Assembly (NCBI RefSeq): GCF_005233875.1
Contig: NZ_SZPZ01000001.1
Span: 1,426,001-1,490,000, forward strand
Reading direction: 5' to 3'
Origin: Kribbella jiaozuonensis
GTDB lineage: Bacteria > Actinomycetota > Actinomycetes > Propionibacteriales > Kribbellaceae
DNA length: 64,000 nucleotides
Shown: positions 8,553-15,862 of the stretch, in pieces
How positions within the stretch are numbered: the first letter of the stretch is position 1
Layout of the letters: the number at the start of each line of letters is the position of its first letter
The notes under the pieces: model-generated
The model's input: only the letters and a program-made list of their open reading frames with translations
Databases searched by the model: none
Told to the model about the DNA's origin: nothing
Made by a program: the position numbers and the translations under genes

Positions 8553-9587
8553 ATGGCGAAACGAGCCAGCATGAGCGATGTCGCCCGCGTTGCGGGGGTC
8601 TCGCTCACCACGGCGTCGCGCGCGCTGAGCGGTGGCGGGCGGGTGTCCGCCGAGACCCGTGCCAAGGTGATCGAGACCGCGGAGCGGCTGCAGTTCCAGC
8701 CGGACATGATCGCGCGGTCGTTCGTCACCGGCCGGAGTTTCATCGTCGGCGTCCTGGCCGAGAAGGCGCACGGGCGGTTCAGCATGCCGCTGATCGTCGG
8801 CGCGACGAACTACCTCGGCCGGGAGAACATCGCCGCCGTCACCCTGGACGCGCACGGCACCCCGCGGGCCTTGCATGAGTATCTGAAGCGCCTGCGGTCC
8901 CGTCGCATCGACGGCCTCCTCGTGGTCGGCGACGATCCCAACCGGGCCAGCCTCGTGCTCTCCGAGGACTTCGCCGTACCGGTCGTCTTCGCCTCGTCGT
9001 CCGCGACACCGGAGACCGACTACGTCGTCGCGCCGGACAACCGGGGTGCTGGTCGGGTCGCGGCCGAGCACCTGATCGGCCTCGGCCGCCGTCACATCGC
9101 CCATGTCACCGCTGCCGTCAACGATCCGGCGGTCGGTGCGCGGGTCGAGGGTTTCACCGGCGCGATGCGGTCCGCCGGGATGGCGATCGCGATGGGCGGC
9201 GGTCCGCTGTACGGGAGCTACCTGCAACGGTGGGGGATCGACGCGGCCGAGAGCATCATCGAGAGCGGCCAGCCGGTCGACGCGATCTTCGCGGCCAACG
9301 ACGAGATCGCGATCGGTCTGTTCGCGACGTTCCACCGGCACGGCATCCGGGTGCCCGACGACATCGCGATCGTCGGCTACGACAATCGTCTCGCCGGCGT
9401 ACGGCGTCCCGATCACCCGCTCAGCACGTTCGACCCGGAGCTGCCGACGGTCGGCGCGCGCGCGGCCGAACGCCTGCTCGCCGTCATCGGCGGCGCCGGC
9501 GAGCCGGGGATCGACTACGTCCAGCCCCGCTTCGTCGAAGGGCGTTCGACCATGGGGCCGACGCTCGAGCCGTACGACATTCTCTGA
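8553..9587 (+). CDS. LacI-family transcriptional regulator
   Basis: 344 residues. A canonical LacI helix-turn-helix with hinge occupies residues 1-60 (MSDVARVAGVSLTTASRALSG, in two parts around residue 7). A periplasmic-binding-protein-like sensor domain follows, including the FAANDEIAIGLF and IVGYDN motifs of family members. The start is fixed by GAGGAGG at 8541-8547. It is divergent from the CE15-like esterase, so it most likely represses itself and the esterase and is released by a sugar inducer. It may also control the two clan A hydrolases just beyond. Confidence 0.93.
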   Translation: MAKRASMSDVARVAGVSLTTASRALSGGGRVSAETRAKVIETAERLQFQPDMIARSFVTGRSFIVGVLAEKAHGRFSMPLIVGATNYLGRENIAAVTLDAHGTPRALHEYLKRLRSRRIDGLLVVGDDPNRASLVLSEDFAVPVVFASSSATPETDYVVAPDNRGAGRVAAEHLIGLGRRHIAHVTAAVNDPAVGARVEGFTGAMRSAGMAIAMGGGPLYGSYLQRWGIDAAESIIESGQPVDAIFAANDEIAIGLFATFHRHGIRVPDDIAIVGYDNRLAGVRRPDHPLSTFDPELPTVGARAAERLLAVIGGAGEPGIDYVQPRFVEGRSTMGPTLEPYDIL

Positions 9588-9642
9588 CCGTTCTGGCCGA
9601 AATCGTTTGACCGCGTGTCCGTGGGGTGTGAGGGTCCGGGGC

Positions 9643-10542
9643 GTGGACCGGGTTGCGAAGTTGCATGACGACGAGGTCGATATCGACGCCTCGCTGGTGG
9701 AGCGGCTTGTTGCTGAGCAGTTTCCGCGGTGGGCGGGTCTGTCGGCGCGGGTTGTCGAAGGGTCGGGGACGGACAACGTGACGTTCCGGCTCGGGGACGA
9801 GCTCGCCGTACGGCTGCCGCGGACCGCGTCGACCAGTGGGCAGGTGGAACAGGATCTGGCCTGGATGCCGCGGCTGGCGCCGTACCTGCCTGTTCCGATC
9901 CCGGAGCCGCTGGAGCTCGGGCGGCCGGGGCAGGGATATCCCTTCAGCTGGGGCGTTTACCGCTGGTTGCCGGGTGAGCCGTTCGATGCTGCGTCGGGTG
10001 ATGCGGTGGCCGTCGCGCGGCAGCTGGCCGAGTTTGTGCGGTGCCTGCGAGAGGTCGACACCGCCGGTGCGCCGGTGCCGTCGGGTGACCCGTTCGAGCG
10101 CGGTACGCCGTTGACGCCGCGGGACGGGATGTTCCGCGAGGCGCTCGACGAGATCCGCGAGTACTTCGACGTCGCCCGCGTCCTCGCGTCGTGGGAGGAA
10201 TCGCTGGCGGCGGACACGTTCGACGGCCCGGCGCGCTGGATCCATGGCGACCTGATGTCCGGCAACGTGATGGTTGCCGACGGCAAGTTGTCGGCGGTCA
10301 TCGACTTCGGTACGGCGCGCGCCGCGGACCCGGCCGCCGACGTCATGCCCGCCTGGTGGATCTTCGAAGGCGAGTCCCGGAAGGCCTACAGGCAAGCGCT
10401 CGCGGTCGACGACAACACCTGGCTCCGAGCCCGCGGCTGGGCGCTCTCGCTCTCCATCATCGCCATCCCGTACTACCGCGACCGCAACCCCGACACGATC
10501 CCCGACGGCCAGGCATACGTCGCGGACCTCCTCGCCGACTGA
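9643..10542 (+). CDS. Aminoglycoside phosphotransferase (APH)-family kinase
   Basis: 299 residues with the kinase-like APH fold. Residues ~30-60 hold the N-lobe strand with VRLPRT. The Brenner motif WIHGDLMSGNVM gives the catalytic Asp and metal-binding Asn, and VIDFGTARAADPA carries the DFG-like magnesium ligand. Actinobacterial genomes carry many such proteins, and most phosphorylate unknown small molecules rather than give antibiotic resistance. GTG 9643 is used; GTG 9628 is an in-frame alternative. It ends 6 bases before the stop of the convergent TetR gene. Confidence 0.85.
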   Translation: MDRVAKLHDDEVDIDASLVERLVAEQFPRWAGLSARVVEGSGTDNVTFRLGDELAVRLPRTASTSGQVEQDLAWMPRLAPYLPVPIPEPLELGRPGQGYPFSWGVYRWLPGEPFDAASGDAVAVARQLAEFVRCLREVDTAGAPVPSGDPFERGTPLTPRDGMFREALDEIREYFDVARVLASWEESLAADTFDGPARWIHGDLMSGNVMVADGKLSAVIDFGTARAADPAADVMPAWWIFEGESRKAYRQALAVDDNTWLRARGWALSLSIIAIPYYRDRNPDTIPDGQAYVADLLAD

Positions 10543-10548
10543 TACGTA

Positions 10549-11196
10549 TCAGGTGGATTTGAGGGTGTGCAGGCCCTGCCAGAGCAGGTCCTGGAGGGTT
10601 CGGGCGACCTTCTCGGGGGTTGGCGGGGTGGTGGAGCGGGTGCGCCAGATCGCTAGCCGTTCGGTGGCGCCGGAGATGCTTTGGGCAACTATTTGGACCT
10701 CGTCCTCGTCCACCGGGCGACCGGCGGGGAGGTTCATCCGGACCATCGTCGCGATCAGTTCGATGAAGGCCGCGCGTACTTCGTCTGTCGCTTCCGCGGC
10801 CGGGCCGGCGCTGAGCATGCCCTCGTCGACGAGGACCGACCACGCCTGCGGATGGTCGTCGAGGAACTGGAACCACGCGACGAACCCGGCGTACAGCGCG
10901 TCCTCGGCGTCCGGCGCTTCCATCACGGCATCGGACACCGTGTCCAGGAGTTGACCGCGGAGTCGGGCCAGGCAGGCGAGGAACAGGCCGTCCTTCGAGC
11001 CGTAGTACTGGTAGATCAGCGGCTTCGAGACGCCGACCTGCGCGGCGACGTCGTCCATCGACGTGCCCTGGTATCCCCGCTCGCCGAAGATCCGCTCGGC
11101 GGCCTCGAGGATCTCCCGCTCTCTCGCGGCTCGATCGCGCCGACGCTTCGGCGCGGCCGAGGGTGCGGCGGAGGTCGCGGCAGTGGGCGAGGTCAC
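10549..11196 (-). CDS. TetR-family transcriptional regulator
   Basis: 215 residues. The basic N-terminal tail (KRRRDRAAREREILEAAERIF) leads into the TetR helix-turn-helix at ~35-75 (SMDDVAAQVGVSKPLIYQYYGSK, written here as one motif in two parts). A helical ligand domain follows. It starts with GTG at 11196 and is divergent from a Baeyer-Villiger-type monooxygenase, with two inverted repeats in the 66-base spacer. It therefore probably represses the monooxygenase and itself. Confidence 0.92.
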   Translation of the reverse strand: MTSPTAATSAAPSAAPKRRRDRAAREREILEAAERIFGERGYQGTSMDDVAAQVGVSKPLIYQYYGSKDGLFLACLARLRGQLLDTVSDAVMEAPDAEDALYAGFVAWFQFLDDHPQAWSVLVDEGMLSAGPAAEATDEVRAAFIELIATMVRMNLPAGRPVDEDEVQIVAQSISGATERLAIWRTRSTTPPTPEKVARTLQDLLWQGLHTLKST

Positions 11197-11200
11197 TTGC

Positions 11201-11240
11201 GGAGTCTAACTGACTCCGAGTAACTTACTGGGAGTAAGTT
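11201..11240. promoter_or_regulatory. Two inverted repeats, TetR operator candidates
   Basis: Site 1 is GGAGTC-TAACT-GACTCC (11201-11217). Site 2 is AACTTACT-GGG-AGTAAGTT (11222-11240). Both are perfect, and they fill the spacer between the divergent TetR and monooxygenase genes. Site 2 ends 22 bases before the monooxygenase ATG. Confidence 0.75.
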
Positions 11241-11262
11241 CCAGCCGAGCGGGAGGCCAGGG

Positions 11263-12717
11263 ATGACTGAGCAGCATCGGATCGTGGTGATCGGCACCGG
11301 GTTCGCCGGGATCGGAATGGCCGTTCGGCTGAAGCAGGCCGGGTACGACGACTTTGTCGTGCTGGAGCGTGCTGATGACGTCGGCGGCACCTGGCGCGAC
11401 AACACGTACCCGGGCTGTCGCTGTGATGTCCCGTCGCACCTGTACTCGTTCTCGTTCGCGCCGAACCCGAGCTGGTCGTCGACGTTCTCGCCGCAGCCCG
11501 AGATCGAGGACTACCTGCGCAAGGTCACCGACGCGTTCGGCGTCCGCCCGCACATCCGCTTCGGCCACGCGGTCGAGTCGGCGCGCTGGGAGGACGGGCG
11601 CTGGCGGATCGCGACCAATGAGGGCGAGTTCACCGCGGACATCGTGCTGTCCGGCATGGGCCCGCTGGCCGAACCGTCGTACCCGAAGCTGCCGGGGATC
11701 GAGGACTTCGAAGGTGAGGTCTTCCACTCGGCGCGGTGGAACCACGACCTCAACCTCAGCGGTCGCAAGGTCGCTGTCATCGGGACCGGGGCGTCGGCGA
11801 TCCAGTTCGTGCCGGCGATCCAGCCCGAGGTCGAGGAACTGCACCTGTTCCAGCGCACGCCGCCGTGGGTGATGCCGCGGCCGGACCGCAAGATCACCGC
11901 GGCCGAGAAAATGGTATACCGGCGGTTTCCCCTTGTGCAGAAGGCGGTTCGGGCCGGGATCTACTGGGGTCGCGAGTCGATGGTGCTCGGGTTCGCCAAG
12001 CTGCCGGCGATCATGAAGCAGGCGCAGAAGGTCGCCGAGAAGCACCTCGCGCACCAGGTCCGCGACCCGCTGCTGCGCGCGAAGCTGACGCCGGACTTCA
12101 CCCTCGGCTGCAAGCGTGTGCTGATCTCCGACGACTACTACCCGGCGGTCGCGCAGCCGAATGTCGAGGTCGTGACCGACGGGATCGCCGAGGTCACCCC
12201 GACCGGCATCATCACGGACGACGGCGTGAAGCACGAGGTCGACACGATCATCTACGGCACCGGCTTCAAGGTGACCGACCTACCGGTGATGGACATGGTG
12301 CACGGCCGCGAAGGTGTCTCGTTGCGCGAGGCCTGGGCGGACGGCATGGAGGCCCACCTCGGTACGGCGATCGCGGGCTTTCCGAACTTCTTCATGCTGA
12401 TCGGCCCGAACACCGGCCTCGGCCACAGCTCGATGGTCTTCATGATCGAGTCCCAGATCGCGTACATCATCGACGCCCTCAAGACGATGGATGCGCAGGG
12501 CCTGCGGGAGGTCGAGGTACGGCGGGAGGTCCAGCGCGCGTTCGTCGACGGGGTCCGCGCCTCGATGCGGAACACGATCTGGACCCGCGGCGGCTGCACC
12601 AGCTGGTATCTGGACTCGGAGGGTCGCAACACCACGCTCTGGCCGTCGTTCACGTTCCGGTTCCGCTCGCTGACCAGGCGCTTCGACCCCGACGAGTATC
12701 AGACGCTCGCTATGTGA
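11263..12717 (+). CDS. FAD/NADPH Baeyer-Villiger-type monooxygenase
   Basis: 484 residues. The FAD site is GTGFAG (residues 11-16) and the NADPH site is GTGASA (~174-179). The Baeyer-Villiger fingerprint FxGxxxHxxxW is present exactly (F149, G151, H155, W159). The enzyme would insert oxygen next to a ketone in a lipid, steroid or terpene substrate. It is divergent from and probably repressed by TetR. The following genes (membrane protein, MerR regulon, hydrolase, CoA-transferase) would suit degradation of a hydrophobic ketone: ester formation, hydrolysis, CoA activation. That pathway is inference. The codons for FPLV (TTT CCC CTT) and MVY (ATG GTA TAC) are unusually AT-rich. Confidence 0.92.
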   Translation: MTEQHRIVVIGTGFAGIGMAVRLKQAGYDDFVVLERADDVGGTWRDNTYPGCRCDVPSHLYSFSFAPNPSWSSTFSPQPEIEDYLRKVTDAFGVRPHIRFGHAVESARWEDGRWRIATNEGEFTADIVLSGMGPLAEPSYPKLPGIEDFEGEVFHSARWNHDLNLSGRKVAVIGTGASAIQFVPAIQPEVEELHLFQRTPPWVMPRPDRKITAAEKMVYRRFPLVQKAVRAGIYWGRESMVLGFAKLPAIMKQAQKVAEKHLAHQVRDPLLRAKLTPDFTLGCKRVLISDDYYPAVAQPNVEVVTDGIAEVTPTGIITDDGVKHEVDTIIYGTGFKVTDLPVMDMVHGREGVSLREAWADGMEAHLGTAIAGFPNFFMLIGPNTGLGHSSMVFMIESQIAYIIDALKTMDAQGLREVEVRREVQRAFVDGVRASMRNTIWTRGGCTSWYLDSEGRNTTLWPSFTFRFRSLTRRFDPDEYQTLAM

Positions 12718-12734
12718 CATCGAGCGTGTTACAT
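12712..12734. promoter_or_regulatory. Pair of ATGTRAC half-sites upstream of the 434-residue membrane protein
   Basis: ATGTGAC (12712-12718) and GTTACAT (12728-12734) are inverted half-sites. The second is identical to one arm of the MerR operator candidate at 15808-15826. The site begins within the last codons of the monooxygenase gene. It suggests that the MerR protein at 15043-15783 also controls the gene starting at 12772; the spacing between half-sites differs (9 against 5 bases). Confidence 0.45.
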
Positions 12735-12771
12735 TCGATCGGTCGGATAGTCCGGGTGATCGGAGTGCGCG

Positions 12772-14076
12772 GTGCTGCCACTGCATGGGATCGGCGGTCG
12801 AGGGGACCTGCCGGTGCCGATGTGGCTGGCGATCTACTCCGCCGGCGCCGCAGTCGCGGTCTCGTTCTTCGCGCTCGCGGCGTTCTGGTCGCGTCCGCGG
12901 TTCGAGCGGATCGCCGGCCGACCGCTGCGCGTGCTGACCTCGGTCGTCGACAGTCGCGTGACCCGAGTCTTGTTGAAGCTCGCGGGTGTCGCGGCGCTCG
13001 CACTGCTGCTCGGCGCCGCCTGGTTAGGCGATACCGAGCCGTCGCTGAACCCGGCGCCGACCTGGCTGTACGTGTGGATCTGGGTCGGCATCATCCCGCT
13101 CTCACTGCTCTGCGGCCCGATCTGGCGGCTCGCGAATCCGTTGCGCACGATCGCCGGCCTGGTACGGCGTACGTCGTACCGGCAACTGTCCGACCGGATC
13201 GCGTACTGGCCGGCCGTGGCGGGATTGGCCGGATTCCTATGGCTCGAGTTGGTATACCAAAACGGATCCGAGCCGCGGGTGGTGGCGGTTGCCGTCAGCA
13301 TCTACGCGCTCGTGAATGTTGCCTTGGGCATCGTCTATGGTCCGGCCTGGTTCGCGATCGGGGACAGCTTCGAGGTGTACGCCGAAGTGCTCGCGCGGCT
13401 GAGCCCGATCGGACGGGGCGTCGACGGCGAGCTGGTCTTGCGAAACCCACTGGCCGGCCTGGCGACGATGCCGCAGCGGCCGGGACTCGTTGGTCTGTTG
13501 TGTTTGTTGCTCGGGTCGACGGCCTTCGACGGCATCTCCCGCTGGTCGGTGTGGACGTCGTGGGCTGGTGAGCTGAGTCGTTCGCAACACCTCGTGATCT
13601 ACTCGCTCGGGTTGCTCGTCGCGATCGCGGTCGTCACGGGGCTGTTCCTGTTGGCTGCGCGGACGACGGGAGCGGCACAGATCCGGCCGGGTGGGATCGG
13701 GGTTGCCGGGCTGCCCGGGGCGTTCGTGCACTCGCTGGTGCCGATCGCGATCGGGTATGCCGTGGCGCATTACTTCTCGTTCGCGATGTTCCAGGGGCAG
13801 GAGGGGTGGTTGCTCGCGACCGATCCGTTCGCGCGGGGATGGGATCTGCTCGGGACGAGCGGGATGCGGATCGATTACGCGTTCCTCGGCACCGGTGTCA
13901 TCGCGGGGGTCCAGATCGGTGCGATCGTGCTCGGACACGTACTCGGGGTCGTGTCCGCGCACGATCGCGCTGCCGACCTGTTCCGGCGCAGGCAGTTGCG
14001 GCGGGCGCAGTACCCGATGCTGGCTGCGATGGTTGCGTTCACCGCCGGCGGGATCGCGCTGGTGACGGCGTCATGA
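12772..14076 (+). CDS. Polytopic membrane protein of unknown function
   Basis: 434 residues with about ten hydrophobic spans. Notable loop motifs are GPIWRLANPLRT (~110-125), FEVYAEVLARLSP with RNPLAGL (~200-230), and a late stretch with QEGWLLATDPFARGWDLLG. These recall a broad group of actinobacterial membrane proteins sometimes auto-annotated as fenitrothion hydrolase-like, but I cannot confirm any activity. The start is GTG 12772 with CGGAG at 12761-12765. Codon 85 is TTA, extremely rare in high-GC actinobacteria. It overlaps the next small gene by four bases (ATGA). A MerR half-site pair lies upstream. Confidence 0.75.
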   Translation: MLPLHGIGGRGDLPVPMWLAIYSAGAAVAVSFFALAAFWSRPRFERIAGRPLRVLTSVVDSRVTRVLLKLAGVAALALLLGAAWLGDTEPSLNPAPTWLYVWIWVGIIPLSLLCGPIWRLANPLRTIAGLVRRTSYRQLSDRIAYWPAVAGLAGFLWLELVYQNGSEPRVVAVAVSIYALVNVALGIVYGPAWFAIGDSFEVYAEVLARLSPIGRGVDGELVLRNPLAGLATMPQRPGLVGLLCLLLGSTAFDGISRWSVWTSWAGELSRSQHLVIYSLGLLVAIAVVTGLFLLAARTTGAAQIRPGGIGVAGLPGAFVHSLVPIAIGYAVAHYFSFAMFQGQEGWLLATDPFARGWDLLGTSGMRIDYAFLGTGVIAGVQIGAIVLGHVLGVVSAHDRAADLFRRRQLRRAQYPMLAAMVAFTAGGIALVTAS

Positions 14077-14408
14077 TCGCGCTGCACATGGGCGGTATAC
14101 CGGAGACCGCGATGGTGCTCGGTCCGATCCTGTTGATCGTCGCCTTCATCCGCATCGCCCGCCGCAACGAAGCAAACCTCCCCGACGAGGACGACTGGGA
14201 CGCCGACCTCGGCGACCTCCCCGCCCAGCGGCCGGACCCCGCCCAGCGGCCGGACCCGGACGAGCGGTCGGAGTCGGACGAGCGGTCGGAGTCGGACGAG
14301 CGGGCGGAGTCGGACGAGCGGGCGGAGTCGGACGAGCGGGCGGAGTCGGACCGAGGTCGCGACCTGGACCGGCGGCGCGACCCGGTCGATCACACCTGGA
14401 CAAAGTGA
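14073..14408 (+). CDS. Small membrane-anchored protein with hexapeptide repeats
   Basis: 111 residues. It starts at an ATG overlapping the previous stop (14073-14076), so it is translationally coupled to the polytopic protein. Residues ~12-28 form one hydrophobic span (ETAMVLGPILLIVAFIRI). The rest is a highly charged, probably disordered cytoplasmic tail made of 6-residue repeats: AQRPDP twice, DERSES twice, DERAES three times. It is probably an accessory subunit of the preceding membrane protein. No family is recognised. Confidence 0.7.
   Translation: MIALHMGGIPETAMVLGPILLIVAFIRIARRNEANLPDEDDWDADLGDLPAQRPDPAQRPDPDERSESDERSESDERAESDERAESDERAESDRGRDLDRRRDPVDHTWTK
14223..14348 (+). repeat. 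In-frame 18-bp tandem repeats
   Basis: Seven consecutive 18-bp units. Two units encode AQRPDP (14223-14258) and five encode DER(S/A)ES (14259-14348). Units 1-2 and units 3-5 of the second block are identical within their groups. Copy-number change would keep the reading frame. Confidence 0.9.
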
Positions 14409-14442
14409 GGCCCGGAGAACCCCCTGCGGTTCGCCGGGCCTC
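14407..14442. terminator. Terminator hairpin between convergent genes
   Basis: GAGGCCCGG (14407-14415) pairs perfectly with CCGGGCCTC (14434-14442) around an 18-base loop. It begins at the stop codon of the small coupled gene and could also end the minus-strand operon whose last stop is at 14463. Confidence 0.75.
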
Positions 14443-14462
14443 GCCCCGTTGCTCCCCGTGGC

Positions 14463-14684
14463 TTATGCGGCCAGAGCCGGTTCGTAGTACCCGCTGAGGC
14501 GGGTGGGTGTCGCGAGCGTGACGAGCTTGGCGAGCTCGGAGCAGCCGGCCGCGAGGGCGTCCTCGAGGGTGGGCCACTGGTCGACGCACCAGTACGGGTC
14601 GTCGGGCTGACGGTCGAGGTCGTCGTCGATGTCGGCGCACCAGCCGCCGGAGCGGATGTGGTGGACGTGCAGTCGAAGCTTCAT
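14463..14684 (-). CDS. Small acidic hypothetical protein (73 aa)
   Basis: 73 residues with no recognised family. The N-terminal strand MKLRLHVHHIRSGG is followed by an acidic segment (DIDDDLDRQPDDPYW) and an amphipathic helix (TLEDALAAGCSELAKLV). Two cysteines and three tryptophans are present. It is the second gene of a tiny minus-strand operon behind a 36-residue basic peptide (42-base gap). An acidic small protein next to a strongly basic one could be a binding partner or an immunity-type pair; this is speculation. GAGAG lies about 10 bases before the ATG. Confidence 0.6.
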   Translation of the reverse strand: MKLRLHVHHIRSGGWCADIDDDLDRQPDDPYWCVDQWPTLEDALAAGCSELAKLVTLATPTRLSGYYEPALAA

Positions 14685-14687
14685 GGC

Positions 14688-14722
14688 GGTTCAGCTCTCG
14701 GGTTCAGCTCTGGTTCAGCTCT
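14688..14722. repeat. Three direct copies of an 11-bp unit
   Basis: GGTTCAGCTCT occurs at 14688-14698, 14701-14711 and 14712-14722. The array fills the gap between the two small minus-strand genes and precedes the 73-residue ORF. It could be a binding array or a translation-control element. Confidence 0.8.
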
Positions 14723-14726
14723 GGGG

Positions 14727-14837
14727 TCAGAAGGGCAGTGGACGGCCGGACGGGGTCCGGAGGTCGAGGGTCTGGTTCTGGGTCTGGCGGCGGGTCGTCG
14801 TGGTGCGTGGTCGCCGACGGATCTGGATCTGGCGCAT
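14727..14837 (-). CDS. 36-residue arginine/threonine-rich peptide
   Basis: Short open frame with an ideal ribosome binding site: AGGAGG on the minus strand, ending about 7 bases before the ATG at 14837. The product starts MRQIQIRRRPRTTTTRR and ends LRTPSGRPLPF. It is strongly cationic, without cysteine, serine clusters or a hydrophobic span. Such features suit a nucleic-acid-binding microprotein, a cationic peptide or a modified-peptide precursor, but no modifying enzyme is adjacent. TATAGC about 30 bases upstream is a possible -10 element. It would be co-transcribed with the acidic 73-residue gene. Confidence 0.55.
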   Translation of the reverse strand: MRQIQIRRRPRTTTTRRQTQNQTLDLRTPSGRPLPF

Positions 14838-15042
14838 CGCCGTCCTCCTGCCTGGTCTGTTCTGGTAGCTATACGGTCGCGCGTGAGTGCTGGTTCACGC
14901 ATGCGGAGGATTACCTATCTGTCTCCCGAGGAATCCCTGATGCGGACCAGGGGAGGAGATAGGGGATCGGCTGATCGCCGGATAGTGCTACCTAGGGGCA
15001 ACGACCCGCCTCGCTGCGCTCGGCGGGGGAGGAGGAGAGGGG
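14838..15042. other. Intergenic spacer with two potential hairpins
   Basis: No gene is evident. CCTATCT (14914-14920) is complementary to AGATAGG (14957-14963), with CTCC/GGAG extending the arms imperfectly. CCCGCC (15005-15010) pairs with GGCGGG (15022-15027) and could end the MerR transcript on the minus strand. The promoter of the small operon (start 14837) must lie in the left part. Confidence 0.45.
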
Positions 15043-15783
15043 TCAGCCGGTGGAGGGGAGGGTGTTCGGGTTGACGCCGAGTTCCTCGTAGGCGACCTGT
15101 TCGATCTCGCGGGCCATCGCCTCGCGGAACGCTGCGACCAGCGCCTGGCCGGCCAGCGGGATGATTCCTTCGAGCGTTCGCTGGATCTCGGGCCAGCCGT
15201 CGGCGGGCATGCCGGCGTTGGTGAAGTCGCGCCAGACGGTCGAGCGGAACAGTTCGACGTACGTCTTGGCGACCGCGTCCGCCTGGGCGAACAGTTTGGG
15301 CAGCATCTCGAAGATCGCTTCCATCGGGACGCCGAGCTTGATCACCTCGAGGCCGGTGCGGAGCAGGTCCGAGTTCGGGATCCGGAGCCGGCCGTCCTCC
15401 AGCCGCTCCGCGATGCCCAGCTCGACCAGCCGCTCGATCACGGCCGGGTCGTACGGCACGCCGGCCCGGTCGGCCAGCTGCTCGCCGTCGAGCACCTCCG
15501 GCTCGGACGGCGTCCACGGGTTGACGAGGGTCTCGAAGACGCCGAGCGCGAGCGCGCCATCGGGGAGCTCGCCCAGCATCCGCTCGACGGCGGCGAGCGT
15601 GTAGCCCTTGTCGAGCAGCTCCCGGACCAGGGTCAGCCGGGCCACGTGATCGTTGCCGTAGTAGCCGGTCCGGCCGACGAGCCGCGGCGGCGGGATCAGC
15701 CCGCGCCCGGCGTACGCACGCACGTTGCGGACCGTCATCCCGACCTTGGCGGCCAGTTGGTCGACCGTGAGCTCCTCTTCCAC
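15043..15783 (-). CDS. MerR-family transcriptional regulator
   Basis: 246 residues. The N-terminal winged helix-turn-helix is clear: LTVDQLAAKVGMTVRNVRAY then GRGLIPPPRLVGRTGYYGNDH. A MerR coiled region follows and the C-terminal half (~110-246) is an effector domain of unknown specificity. GTG 15783 is taken as the start because it directly precedes the domain and AAGG stands upstream. It is divergent from the 607-residue membrane protein with a perfect inverted repeat between them, so it most likely controls that operon and itself. Confidence 0.9.
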   Translation of the reverse strand: MEEELTVDQLAAKVGMTVRNVRAYAGRGLIPPPRLVGRTGYYGNDHVARLTLVRELLDKGYTLAAVERMLGELPDGALALGVFETLVNPWTPSEPEVLDGEQLADRAGVPYDPAVIERLVELGIAERLEDGRLRIPNSDLLRTGLEVIKLGVPMEAIFEMLPKLFAQADAVAKTYVELFRSTVWRDFTNAGMPADGWPEIQRTLEGIIPLAGQALVAAFREAMAREIEQVAYEELGVNPNTLPSTG

Positions 15784-15807
15784 CCTTGACAGTCTTGCAG
15801 ACTCCAC

Positions 15808-15826
15808 GTTACATAGTAGATGTAAC
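15808..15826. promoter_or_regulatory. MerR operator candidate
   Basis: Perfect inverted repeat GTTACAT-AGTAG-ATGTAAC in the divergent promoter region (MerR start 15783, membrane gene start 15863). A further ATGTAAG lies just downstream at ~15848. The same half-sites recur at 12712-12734. Confidence 0.75.
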
Positions 15827-15862
15827 ATCAAGCATGGCGCATGTCTGATGTAAGGAGCTTCG

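Noticed and set aside
9643..10542. Aminoglycoside resistance gene
   Set aside because: The kinase motifs are clear, but actinobacterial members of this family are diverse and nothing in the context points to antibiotic modification.
14681..14902. A 73-codon minus-strand frame overlapping the small operon
   Set aside because: It runs through the 11-bp repeats and out of frame with the 36-residue peptide, which has a far better ribosome binding site.
14914..14963. Possible riboswitch in the CCTATCT/AGATAGG hairpin
   Set aside because: The pairing is imperfect and no conserved riboswitch core is recognisable; it is kept only as a weak hairpin.
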